The notes beneath the pieces are model-generated. The model was not told the DNA's origin, did no database searches, and saw only the letters and a program-made list of their open reading frames with translations. The position numbers and the translations under genes are program-made. Below, piece by piece: positions 18,713 to 26,694 of a DNA stretch of 64,000 nt. Source of the stretch: Pseudoalteromonas sp. DL-6 (GTDB taxonomy: Bacteria > Pseudomonadota > Gammaproteobacteria > Enterobacterales > Alteromonadaceae); NCBI RefSeq assembly GCF_004328665.1, contig NZ_CP019770.1, positions 2,108,001-2,172,000 of the forward strand, written 5' to 3'. The first letter of the stretch is position 1. Each line of letters opens with the position of its first letter.

Positions 18713-20869
18713 TCACTGACTGTCCGTTTGTTGAACTAGTAGTAATAACTGCGCGGCCGCTTTGGCATCGTCTAATGCACGGTGATGGTTGGTTAAGTCT
18801 AAATTAAAGTGTGCAGATAAATTTCCCAGCGAATACGACTTTAATCCCTTAAATGCTTTACGTGATTCAACAACGGTACATAGTTTTGGCATTTTAAAGT
18901 TGATTCCCAGCTCCTCAAGCTCTTTTTTAATAAAGCCATAATCAAAATTAACATTGTGAGCGACAAAAATACTACCCGAAAGCTTATCTAATAAAGTCGA
19001 AGCAATGTCGCTAAATATAGGCGCATCACTTACCATGGCGTCGTTAATACCAGTTAGTTTGGTAATAAAACGAGGGATCGGTCGCTCTGGGTTTATCAAT
19101 GTGGTCCATGTATCAACTATTTCGCCCTGCTTTACTTTAACAATACCAATTTCGGTAATGCGGTTACCGCCTTTGAGGCCTCCTGTAGTTTCAATATCAA
19201 CTACACTATAAATACGGTTAGGGTCTACATACCACTTCACCGCTGCAATATTTACGATAAAGCCACAGCTTTTTAAATTATCGATACTCACTAGCTGGTT
19301 TCTTTTAAGCTTATCGCCAGGTGCTTTAACCTCTTCAAAATGAACGGCATTGTTATCAACAATCATTAAATCGGGGTAACCATCTTTTAGCTGTCGGTAG
19401 TTCTTTGCCATGTTTTTTAAATGCTGAAGTAAAACGGTTATTGGACTATTTAATATAAGCATCTCTACTGGCTTTAATACATCTGGGTGCCACCTAAATA
19501 AGCCATTTGGTTGCTCATAATACTTTGCGGCATGGTGACACACTAAACGCAGCAATTTCTGGGCACTATTACACGCAGCTAGCCGCGCTTCTATTTGTGA
19601 GGATTGATTTAAGTAAAAGGAGTCTGTTTTTAACGCTTGTGGGAAAATATCAAATTCATTACAAGGCGGCGTCGGGGTTTCAATAAATAGCTCTTGCCAA
19701 AAAACCAGCGCAAATAGGCTTTGCCACAAAGTATTTTCAGTATAAAAAACTTGTTTGCCTTGACGAGTGTAGTGATCGCTTACACCTAACTCAACATCGC
19801 TTCGGTAAAGTTCATCAACTTCTATAATGCAGCGTGTACTGGCTAACATTTCACTGAGCCGCGAACGGGTTTGCTTGTTAAATTTACGCATTAAAAAGTC
19901 ATCTGCAAAATACAGTAACTCATCACTAAGCGGGTTTTCTATAATTTGCTCAAGCTGCGCTTTTACCCATTGCTTATTGCCCTGTCGGTATTGCTCCCTT
20001 ATTTGAATTTCTAAGGCTTGTGCATCGTCTTCGCAGGCATTAAGTACATCAAACGCAAGTGTTGGGTTAGTTGTTTTTAGTTGCTTATAAAGTATAACCA
20101 GTAACTTGTTTTTTAACTCTTGTGCAATAACCCCTACTACTACTTCATTTATTAGCTGCCTTGCTAGTTCTTCTCTTTCATTGTCATCTTTTGTATTTTT
20201 AAGCGTTAGTCGCAAACGGTTTAATTTATAGTTAGACTGCGCTTCCTTTATTGAATCAAAGCGCGATAAGCTTTCATTATGCTCTTGCCTAACAGGTGTT
20301 ACGCCTAAATCTCGCAGTACAAATCGATTTTGATGATTAATATCGCCTGCACTGAGCCTGCCAATATATAAAAATTCAAAATACTCGAAATACTCTTCTC
20401 TATTATTTATCACGTACTGATTATATAAGTGTGCAAGACACTCTGGCTTAGATTCAAAGAATGAAATAGCTATTTCAAATAAGTTACTTTTAGCAGCGCT
20501 TTTTTTAAATAATGGCGTTTGTTCTTGCTTTTCTAGCAGCTCTATTAAGGCCGGTTTTGTTAGGTGACTTAGTAGTTGCCTATGATCTTTATCAGAGGGT
20601 TCTACAATTAACTTTGCCGCTTTTAATTTAAAAAGTGCTTGGTATGGCGAGCTAATTTCTTCGTAGTTTAATGATTGGGTTTGAACTAAATAAGGCTTAC
20701 GAGAATAAATACGCGCCAACATACACTGGCTTTGCTCGTCGAGCGTATTTATTTTATTAATAAATTTAATATGCCTTTGCTCGAGTAAATGCACGCATTT
20801 CTCACTAACAAACGTTAATAGCTCTCTAAAATGTGCCAAATAATATTTCGCTGGTAACTCTTTTCTCAT
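18713..20869 (-). CDS. FAN1-type VRR-NUC nuclease fused to a DnaQ-like DEDDh exonuclease
   Basis: A 718-aa fusion. The N-terminus (ELPAKYYLAHFRELL, then an FKLKAAKLI-containing SAP-like region at about 90-160) and a helical TPR-like middle match bacterial FAN1. The TLWQSLFALVFW and IFPQALKTDSFYLN...IEARL segments are FAN1 hallmarks. The VRR-NUC site is GYPDLMI with FEEVKAPGDKL (about D500, E513, K515). Residues about 555-718 are a DnaQ/epsilon-type 3'-5' exonuclease with DIETTGG (D558, E560), HNVNFDYGF (D643) and HHRALDDA (H696, D701), all four metal ligands plus catalytic His. FAN1 cuts branched and crosslinked DNA 5'-3'. The ATG at 20869 is chosen because a LexA box lies just upstream, although the frame is open to 21007. 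Confidence 0.88.
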   Translation of the reverse strand: MRKELPAKYYLAHFRELLTFVSEKCVHLLEQRHIKFINKINTLDEQSQCMLARIYSRKPYLVQTQSLNYEEISSPYQALFKLKAAKLIVEPSDKDHRQLLSHLTKPALIELLEKQEQTPLFKKSAAKSNLFEIAISFFESKPECLAHLYNQYVINNREEYFEYFEFLYIGRLSAGDINHQNRFVLRDLGVTPVRQEHNESLSRFDSIKEAQSNYKLNRLRLTLKNTKDDNEREELARQLINEVVVGVIAQELKNKLLVILYKQLKTTNPTLAFDVLNACEDDAQALEIQIREQYRQGNKQWVKAQLEQIIENPLSDELLYFADDFLMRKFNKQTRSRLSEMLASTRCIIEVDELYRSDVELGVSDHYTRQGKQVFYTENTLWQSLFALVFWQELFIETPTPPCNEFDIFPQALKTDSFYLNQSSQIEARLAACNSAQKLLRLVCHHAAKYYEQPNGLFRWHPDVLKPVEMLILNSPITVLLQHLKNMAKNYRQLKDGYPDLMIVDNNAVHFEEVKAPGDKLKRNQLVSIDNLKSCGFIVNIAAVKWYVDPNRIYSVVDIETTGGLKGGNRITEIGIVKVKQGEIVDTWTTLINPERPIPRFITKLTGINDAMVSDAPIFSDIASTLLDKLSGSIFVAHNVNFDYGFIKKELEELGINFKMPKLCTVVESRKAFKGLKSYSLGNLSAHFNLDLTNHHRALDDAKAAAQLLLLVQQTDSQ

Positions 20870-20880
20870 AAAACTGCCTG

Positions 20881-20900
20881 CACTGTATATAAAAACAGTA
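20881..20900. promoter_or_regulatory. LexA (SOS) box before the FAN1-DnaQ gene
   Basis: Minus strand TACTGTTTTTATATACAGTG has a perfect CTG-N10-CAG with an AT-only core and differs little from the TACTGTATATATATACAGTA consensus. It ends 11 bp before the chosen ATG (20869), with an AGG ribosome site between, so bound LexA would block transcription start or early elongation. Confidence 0.8.
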
Positions 20901-21055
20901 TCTAGCATCTCGTTATTTTTATCAACCCAATAAAATTTTTTATGCATACGTATTACTATTGAAATATCTTTTTTAGCGTGATCACTCTGTGCTAAGGTTG
21001 CCAGCAAATTTAGTGCTACTTTAATTACACATAATAAAAATTAGGATTGAACAAC

Positions 21056-22480
21056 ATGACAACACAGCATGCAACTAAAGGTGAGCATAGCGCAGAGACA
21101 ACGTGCTCGCTTTTTTATGTTATTTTTATATCGGCCGTTGCCGCTATTGGTGGCTTTTTATTTGGTTTTGATTCAGGCGTTATAAATGGCACCGTATCGG
21201 CATTGGGTAATACATTTAATTCAAGCAGTGTTGCAACTGGTTTTAATGTTGCATCTGTATTATTAGGCTGTGCATTAGGGGCATTAGCGGCTGGCCCATT
21301 AGCTGATAAGTTTGGTCGTCGCGTTATTATGATTGTTACTGCCATTATATTTGCAGTCAGCGCTTTTGGCTCTGGCATTGCAGATAGTTCCGCTGAGTTT
21401 ATTTTTTACCGCTTATTTGGCGGATTAGGCATAGGTGCAGCCTCTGTTTTAGCGCCTGCTTATATTGCAGAAGTAGCACCAGCAAGTTTGCGTGGTCGCT
21501 TAGCGACATTGCAACAACTCGCTATTGTTCTTGGCTTATTTGCAGCCTTTTTAAGTAACTACCTAATTGCTAACGCTGCTGGCGGTGCCGAAGGTATTTT
21601 AATGTTAGATTTAGCCGCGTGGCGCTGGATGTTTTGGGCTGAACTTGTTCCTGCAGGGTTATTTTTGATTGGCGTACTTTTTATTCCTGAGTCACCGCGT
21701 TACCTAGTCGCACAAGGTAAACTTAAACACGCTAAAACTGTATTTAATAAAATCTCAAATGACGATGCTGATGCACAAATCAGTGACGTGAAGCAGTCTC
21801 TGCAAAGTGATAAAAAACCAAGTATTCGCGACTTATTTATTGATGGCAGTAAAAAAGTACACCCTATTGTTTGGGTGGGTGTGGCTTTATCGGTTTTCCA
21901 ACAATTTGTTGGTATTAACGTGGTATTTTATTACGGCTCAGAGCTTTGGCAAGCCGCTGGTTTTGATGAATCACAATCACTGTTTATTAATGTACTTGCC
22001 GGTACTACTAATATTTTATCTACCTTTATAGCTATTGCTTTAGTCGATAAAGTAGGCCGTAAGCCACTATTATTGGTAGGTAGCATAGGTATGTTTATTA
22101 GTTTAAGTGCACTTACCTATACCTTTGGAAGTGCAGGCCTTGATGAAGCAGGCAAGTTAGCACTTAGCGAAAACATGGGTACCTTTGCATTAATAATGGC
22201 TAATTTGTTTGTGGTATTTTTTGGCTTAAGCTGGGGCCCTATTGTATGGGTACTACTTGGTGAAATGTTTAATAACCGTATTCGCGGAGCAGCCCTTGCG
22301 GTTGCTGCTAGTGCACAGTGGATAGCTAACTTTGCTATTACTATGACCTTCCCGATTATGCTCGGCAGTATTGGTTTAGCAGGTGCTTATGGCTTTTACA
22401 CCCTTTCGGCATTTATTAGCGTATTTTTTGTGGTCAAATACATAAAAGAAACACGCGGCATGAAATTAGAATCTATGTAG
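21056..22480 (+). CDS. MFS sugar:proton symporter (sugar porter family)
   Basis: A 474-aa twelve-helix permease of the major facilitator superfamily, sugar porter subfamily (XylE/GalP/GlcP type). Signatures include GFDSGVINGT in helix 1, ADKFGRR in the loop between helices 2 and 3, FIPESPRYL after helix 6, QQFVGINVVFYYG in helix 7 (sugar-binding QQ and N), VDKVGRKPLL in the loop of the second half, and a KETRGMKLE tail. It probably imports a hexose or pentose with H+ or Na+; the exact sugar is not resolvable. ATG at 21056 with AGGA upstream is chosen over a TTG at 21047. It is divergent from the FAN1 gene and followed by a strong terminator. Confidence 0.92.
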   Translation: MTTQHATKGEHSAETTCSLFYVIFISAVAAIGGFLFGFDSGVINGTVSALGNTFNSSSVATGFNVASVLLGCALGALAAGPLADKFGRRVIMIVTAIIFAVSAFGSGIADSSAEFIFYRLFGGLGIGAASVLAPAYIAEVAPASLRGRLATLQQLAIVLGLFAAFLSNYLIANAAGGAEGILMLDLAAWRWMFWAELVPAGLFLIGVLFIPESPRYLVAQGKLKHAKTVFNKISNDDADAQISDVKQSLQSDKKPSIRDLFIDGSKKVHPIVWVGVALSVFQQFVGINVVFYYGSELWQAAGFDESQSLFINVLAGTTNILSTFIAIALVDKVGRKPLLLVGSIGMFISLSALTYTFGSAGLDEAGKLALSENMGTFALIMANLFVVFFGLSWGPIVWVLLGEMFNNRIRGAALAVAASAQWIANFAITMTFPIMLGSIGLAGAYGFYTLSAFISVFFVVKYIKETRGMKLESM

Positions 22481-22486
22481 TTATAT

Positions 22487-22530
22487 AGCAGCAAAGTAAC
22501 GAGCTAATCGCTACTTTGCTGCTTTTTTAA
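22487..22530 (+). terminator. Rho-independent terminator after the sugar symporter
   Basis: Perfect 12-bp stem AGCAGCAAAGTA/TACTTTGCTGCT with a 13-nt loop followed by six T. Confidence 0.92.
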
Positions 22531-22665
22531 TAAACCTCAATGAAAGCCCTTTCATTTAACTATCCCTTAAATATCAACAATATTCTTTTTTGCTATATAT
22601 AATCCTTTAAAATTCCTTTTTGGAATAAAGAAAATTAGCTATTGTCCGCCAATTATTTCTACACA

Positions 22666-23937
22666 ATGCTGATCAAAATGAAACAACTGTTATTATCAAG
22701 CCTTACTGTTGCCTGTGCTTTAAGCTCTTTTAATGTATTTGCTACCAATGGCTATTTTACTCATGGCTATGGGATGACTCACAAAGGTATGGCGGGTGCC
22801 GGTATAGCCCTATCAGAAGAGCTAATGTCCGGTGCAAATAACCCTGCCACCCTTTTAGTAAATGGCACTGAAATGTCTTTCGGGGTTGAACTATTTTCTC
22901 CGAAGAGAAAGTACACCGCTTCATCCGTTGATACATTTTATCCTAACGCCTTTTATCTTGATGCGGACACGAAAAAAAGTGATAACAGTTTATTTGCAAT
23001 CCCAGAGTTTGCTATTGGTCATCAACTTAATCAGGATATTAATCTAGGGTTACTGGTTTACGCTAACGGTGGGATGAACACAGAGTACACTGCCGAATCA
23101 GCTCCTCAAGGTACGTTTTATGGCGGCAACACGGGTGTTGATTTAAAACAATTATTTATTAGCCCAACCATAAGCTATAAATTAAATGAGCAAACGCGTA
23201 TAGGCGTATCACCTATCTATGTTGTTCAACAGTTTGAAGCACAAGGGTTGGCAAATTTTGCTCCATTTTCGCAAGCACCAAGTGCATTATCAAATAATGG
23301 TACTGACACCAGCACCGGTTTTGGTTTGCAGCTAGGCATAAACCAAATTATTGATACAACATTTAGCTGGGGCGCAAGTTACCGCTTTGCTGTTTCTATG
23401 AGTGAGTTTGATCGTTACAGTGGTTTATTTGCAGAGCAAGGTGGCTTTGATTTACCCAGCTCTATTCAACTTGGTACAGCGTGGCAGTTTTTACCATCTC
23501 ACCAAGTCGTATTTGATTGGCAAAAAATAAATTACAGTGAAGTTGAAAGTATCGCTAATCCAATCACTAATTTAATGTCAGCACCTCTAGGCTCTAAAGC
23601 CGGTGCAGGTTTTGGCTGGCATGATATGAGTATTTATAAGCTTGGCTATCAATGGCAACGCACATTGGAACAAAAGATTCGATTTGGAGTCTCTTATACC
23701 GAGCAACCCATTCCATCGTCTGAAATTTTATTTAATATTTTAGCCCCGGGTGTGCAAGAATGGCACTTCACGGCAGGGATCAGTCACGCAATTAGTGACA
23801 CCATGCAATTTAATGCGATGGCATTTTATTCACCCTCTAAAAATGTAACCGGTGCAAACTATTTAGCGCCTAATCAACAGTTATCAATTTCAATGGAGCA
23901 ATCGGGTTTAGGTATATCCCTTGCTTGGAGAATTTAA
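22666..23937 (+). CDS. FadL/OmpP1/TodX-family outer-membrane transporter
   Basis: An outer-membrane protein of about 423 aa. The signal peptide ends near NVFA-TNGYF. The mature N-terminus TNGYFTHGYG and the GMAGAGIALSEELMSGANNPA segment are FadL-family hatch and early-strand signatures. It ends in an aromatic-rich last strand (LGISLAWRI). FadL proteins let hydrophobic compounds, usually long-chain fatty acids, diffuse in laterally. The start is either ATG 22666 or ATG 22678; the latter begins MKQLLLSS, a normal signal-peptide start, but neither has a clear ribosome site. It is followed closely by the YeeE pair, so it may share a transcript with them. Confidence 0.87.
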   Translation: MLIKMKQLLLSSLTVACALSSFNVFATNGYFTHGYGMTHKGMAGAGIALSEELMSGANNPATLLVNGTEMSFGVELFSPKRKYTASSVDTFYPNAFYLDADTKKSDNSLFAIPEFAIGHQLNQDINLGLLVYANGGMNTEYTAESAPQGTFYGGNTGVDLKQLFISPTISYKLNEQTRIGVSPIYVVQQFEAQGLANFAPFSQAPSALSNNGTDTSTGFGLQLGINQIIDTTFSWGASYRFAVSMSEFDRYSGLFAEQGGFDLPSSIQLGTAWQFLPSHQVVFDWQKINYSEVESIANPITNLMSAPLGSKAGAGFGWHDMSIYKLGYQWQRTLEQKIRFGVSYTEQPIPSSEILFNILAPGVQEWHFTAGISHAISDTMQFNAMAFYSPSKNVTGANYLAPNQQLSISMEQSGLGISLAWRI

Positions 23938-23940
23938 ACT

Positions 23941-24354
23941 ATGACAACCGAATTCACGCCGCTATCCGCCGCCATTGGCGGTGGCCTAATTGGCTTAGCC
24001 TGCGCCCTATTGCTAATATTTTTTGGTAAAATTGCGGGTATTTCAGGCTTGATCAAGTCGCTATTCAACCCTTTTACTAAATCATCTCGTTGGAAGTTAT
24101 GTTTTATAGCGGGATTGGTATTAGCGGGTGTGTGTGTGCAAATATTTAAGCCTGAGTTATTAGTGGGCGAATTAAACTTATCCCCCTTGATGATTATAAT
24201 TGCAGGGCTTTTGGTTGGTATTGGCACCTCACTAGCGAATGGCTGCACCAGTGGTCACGGTGTCTGTGGTATGTCGCGTTTTTCTGCTCGTTCATGGGTA
24301 TCAACCTGTACATTTATGGCAATCGCCATTATCACAGCTAATTTAGTAGGATAA
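23941..24354 (+). CDS. YeeE/YedE-family membrane protein, first half
   Basis: A 137-aa membrane protein with about four hydrophobic segments. It has the YeeE/YedE (PF04143) signature GIGTSLANGCTSGHGVCGMSRFSARS, whose conserved cysteines lie along the transport path in characterised members. E. coli YeeE takes up thiosulfate; the two-gene split form is described as a sulfur-compound transporter (PmpA/PmpB). It is separated from the upstream FadL-like gene by 3 bp and from its partner by 3 bp, so all three are probably co-transcribed. No usual partner hydrolase or ArsR regulator is nearby. Confidence 0.88.
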   Translation: MTTEFTPLSAAIGGGLIGLACALLLIFFGKIAGISGLIKSLFNPFTKSSRWKLCFIAGLVLAGVCVQIFKPELLVGELNLSPLMIIIAGLLVGIGTSLANGCTSGHGVCGMSRFSARSWVSTCTFMAIAIITANLVG

Positions 24355-24357
24355 ACC

Positions 24358-24759
24358 ATGCAGTTAATTATTACGCTTATTCTAGGATTTATATTTGGTT
24401 TAGGGCTTATTATTAGTGGCATGACTAACCCAGACAAAGTACTTAACTTTCTTACCTTTAATAAACACTGGGATGGAAGCTTAATTATTGTCATGGCCGT
24501 GGCGATGACTATTATGATGGGGGCTTGGTTTTGGCTCACTAAAAAAGGCACTCCTTTATTTAGTGAAAAGCTCAGTTTAAGCGACTTTAAACAGGTTGAT
24601 ATGCGCTTAATTACTGGCTCGGTTTTATTTGGTTTAGGTTGGGGTTTAAGTGGTATATGCCCAGGTCCAGGGCTGGTACAGCTTGTGTCACTTAAAACAG
24701 AATTTTGGTTATTTTTTGCAGCCGTACTAGGCGGTATGTGGATCACTAAAAAAGTATGA
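24358..24759 (+). CDS. YeeE/YedE-family membrane protein, second half (DUF6691-like)
   Basis: A 133-aa membrane protein, the second half of the split YeeE/YedE transporter. It begins with LGFIFGLGLIISGMTNPDKVLNFL and contains GSVLFGLGWGLSGICPGPGLVQL, the repeat signature with the conserved cysteine. About four helices are predicted; together with the upstream gene this gives the topology of one full YeeE. Likely role: uptake of thiosulfate or a related sulfur compound. The stop is followed by a weak hairpin and then the accessory block. Confidence 0.88.
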   Translation: MQLIITLILGFIFGLGLIISGMTNPDKVLNFLTFNKHWDGSLIIVMAVAMTIMMGAWFWLTKKGTPLFSEKLSLSDFKQVDMRLITGSVLFGLGWGLSGICPGPGLVQLVSLKTEFWLFFAAVLGGMWITKKV

Positions 24760-24774
24760 TGTGGACTGCTGAGC

Positions 24775-24873
24775 TTAGCTCGGCAGCTTTAAAAACGACG
24801 GTAATTTGTTAGCTTCCCTGCCAATAATCCCCAATAAAATAGCAAGCGCCCACTTATTCCGCTGAGACGTCAT
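24775..24873 (-). CDS. Possible 32-aa small protein, unknown
   Basis: A short frame opens with AAGGG five bases before ATG and reads MTSQRNKWALAILLGIIGRE, then continues to LPS. It has one hydrophobic stretch (ALAILLGIIG) after a basic start and a basic tail, as in small membrane peptides. I recognise no family. The frame ends inside the hairpin that follows the YeeE pair. It is kept at low confidence because of its length; conservation in relatives would decide. Confidence 0.25.
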   Translation of the reverse strand: MTSQRNKWALAILLGIIGREANKLPSFLKLPS

Positions 24874-25353
24874 GTTGACCCTTAATAGCTTATTTAATAC
24901 TTTTAGCGCAATATAATAATCAACTTTAATTATTGCTCACGTATTAGCTATTGACTATAAAGGTAAAAGTTTAGCTAAGTGGGTATGATCTAGAATTAGT
25001 GTACGAATAATATAAATAAGAAATATTGCAAAATGAATAAATGGAATTTTAATACACCCAAATGTTGTTTGAAGTATAAGTTGACATAACCACATTCGAT
25101 TTCATTGAACTACAACGGCACAAGTGAAGTGTAAGTTGGCATAATGTTGAAGCTTATAATGGCATAAAGTTACCAAATACGAGCTCTTTAAAACCAACAC
25201 CACAAGAGTACTGACTAGTTTCATTGGCTGCAATGTGCCAATTGCAGGCAGTGGTAACGCCGCAAGCAGCTGTAGCTTTGTATTGGGTTGTTTTGGGTAG
25301 CGTAGCGTAAACCGCAAGACAAGTAACGAAAAAGCCGTCAGACTGGTTGCCTT
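24874..25353. other. Gene-poor spacer at the edge of the accessory block
   Basis: About 480 bp without a convincing gene. It holds three short imperfect direct repeats (25075-25089, 25130-25144, 25154-25167; core TNTAAGTTGGCATAA, with one diverged copy). On the minus strand it begins with GGCATAACAAGG overlapping the stop of the next gene, which resembles the first half of an integron attC site. A partner half (GGCGTTACC near 25247-25258) is only weakly matched, so a full attC is not claimed here. Confidence 0.4.
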
Positions 25354-25354
25354 G

Positions 25355-25972
25355 TTATGCCTTAGCTCGCTTATTACAACGTTCTATGCGTTTATCCCAG
25401 TCACCAGCCCAGCCTTGTAATTTAGCTTTTTTACATAAAGAAATAGCTTCACTGTATCGTTTTTGCTTTTCTAGAACTATGGCTAACTGGTAGTAACCTT
25501 TGTGCGCAGGTAAGTCGTCACCATATTGTTCTTTAAAAGCCTCAATCGCCATTGGTGCATTTTCAATTTGCTGTTCACAGGCTTGGATTGCGAGTTCTAA
25601 ACCGTTTGGTCGTAGGTCTCTATCTTTATAACAAACTTCTAATTTTGCACCATATAAAAAATGTACGTCTAATGGCGCTGAGTTTTGATCAATCAAAGAT
25701 TCTGCTTTAGCTATTAACTTATAAGCAATGTTTCTCAACTCTGGCTTATTAAACCAACCAATAAGTCCCCAAAAAAAGTGAAGGTGAGTTTGACTGCTGC
25801 TGTATATTTCACCTTCAATTATTGATTTTTCAGTCCCCATTGGAGCGTAAGTAATTAGAATGATTTCACGTTCTTTATCATTCAACTCATTAAGCCACCA
25901 ATTTTCTAAATTTAGATATTTGATAATTCCATTTACTTTTGGCTTTTTCTTGAAAAGATCGAAAATGCCCAT
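25355..25972 (-). CDS. Cassette-like hypothetical protein with C-terminal TPR-like repeat
   Basis: A 205-aa soluble protein of unknown function. It begins MGIFDLFKKKPKV, and the C-terminal third (YYQLAIVLEKQKRYSEAISLCKKAKLQGW) looks like a single tetratricopeptide repeat followed by a basic end. The ATG has AAGGAG eight bases upstream, and that ribosome site lies directly after the GTTATGC end of an attC-like site. The stop codon itself sits in GGCATAACAAG, another core-like sequence. This tight packing between recombination sites is typical of integron gene cassettes. No promoter is visible. I do not recognise a family and infer no function. Confidence 0.7.
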   Translation of the reverse strand: MGIFDLFKKKPKVNGIIKYLNLENWWLNELNDKEREIILITYAPMGTEKSIIEGEIYSSSQTHLHFFWGLIGWFNKPELRNIAYKLIAKAESLIDQNSAPLDVHFLYGAKLEVCYKDRDLRPNGLELAIQACEQQIENAPMAIEAFKEQYGDDLPAHKGYYQLAIVLEKQKRYSEAISLCKKAKLQGWAGDWDKRIERCNKRAKA

Positions 25973-25988
25973 CGTCTACTCCTTAGAG

Positions 25989-26090
25989 GCATAACGCCAA
26001 AATAACGGGCAAATAGTGTTTGGCAATAATTTTGTAACGCAGTGACAAAAGCCAAACAGTATTTGTCCTTGTTGATTTTTCTTGTTAGGT
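25989..26090 (-). repeat. attC-like integron recombination site
   Basis: On the minus strand the site begins with ACCTAAC (matches RYYYAAC, 26084-26090) just after a stop codon and ends with GCGTTATGC (25989-25997) just before the next ribosome site. Between them are inverted arms of 15 nt (26010-26024 and 26051-26065, one mismatch) with a further 6-bp TTTTGT/ACAAAA stem inside. Length 102 bp. Simple outer boxes plus an imperfect folded interior is the layout of attC. Confidence 0.6.
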
Positions 26091-26096
26091 ATACAT

Positions 26097-26678
26097 TTAC
26101 GCAGACACATATATTTCTGACTTACCTTGTGAACCATCAGGATTTGTCCATAAAACTGTAGCATTAAATCCCAAAGGAGTGTCATCACAAATTGCGGCTA
26201 TAAAAGAAACATCGCTTCCAGAACCGAGAACAGATATAGGAAGCTTTTCTTCCACTTCACTACTTATGAGTGGGCTAGAATAATTTGAAGGAATATTTAA
26301 CTCAAAGGAAACATTTTTAGCATTTTGTTGGCTATTATTTGATAAGAAAAACTTATAGTTGTTACTCGAAACCTTTCTTAAGTCTAAACGAACAGATGCT
26401 TGTAACTTTTGAGCCTCTTCTTTTTCAAATGACTCTAATTGCTTTTGGGATAATGTAGCTTGTGCTTTTTGCAACTCGACTGTACTTTGTGAGATTTTCT
26501 TTTCACTTTCAATTAGTTGAAACTGTTTTTCTGCTAGTTTAGATTGTGATTTTTGCAGCTCAATAGATTCCCTTTGTAGCTTTCTCTGATCTACCTTAGT
26601 GAGCACACTAACAAAAACGGCTAATAGCGCAACAACAATTGCCCAGTCTATTGAAGCGAAAAAGTCATTTAATTCCAC
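26097..26678 (-). CDS. Cassette-like membrane-anchored coiled-coil protein, unknown
   Basis: A 193-aa protein with one transmembrane helix near the N-terminus (DWAIVVALLAVFVSVLTKV), then a coiled coil at about residues 27-85 rich in Q, E, K, L and S, and a C-terminal beta-rich domain (KFFLSNNSQQNAKNVSFELN, ending YVSA). The frame extends upstream to 26777, but GTG at 26678 with AAGGAG six bases before it is the better start and makes the helix N-terminal. The architecture resembles small membrane-tethered proteins in cassette arrays; no known family is recognised. It lies between two attC-like sites in the same orientation as the next cassette gene. Confidence 0.65.
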   Translation of the reverse strand: MELNDFFASIDWAIVVALLAVFVSVLTKVDQRKLQRESIELQKSQSKLAEKQFQLIESEKKISQSTVELQKAQATLSQKQLESFEKEEAQKLQASVRLDLRKVSSNNYKFFLSNNSQQNAKNVSFELNIPSNYSSPLISSEVEEKLPISVLGSGSDVSFIAAICDDTPLGFNATVLWTNPDGSQGKSEIYVSA

Positions 26679-26694
26679 CAAACTCTCCTTGTAT

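Noticed and set aside
25102..25317. 71-codon minus-strand frame after the cassette gene
   Set aside because: No ribosome site, odd composition, and it overlaps the repeat-rich recombination-like spacer.
25247..25361. A third full attC site after the TPR-tailed cassette gene
   Set aside because: The left half GGCATAACAAG is good, but the right half GGCGTTACC breaks the GTTRRRY pattern and the interior does not fold clearly.
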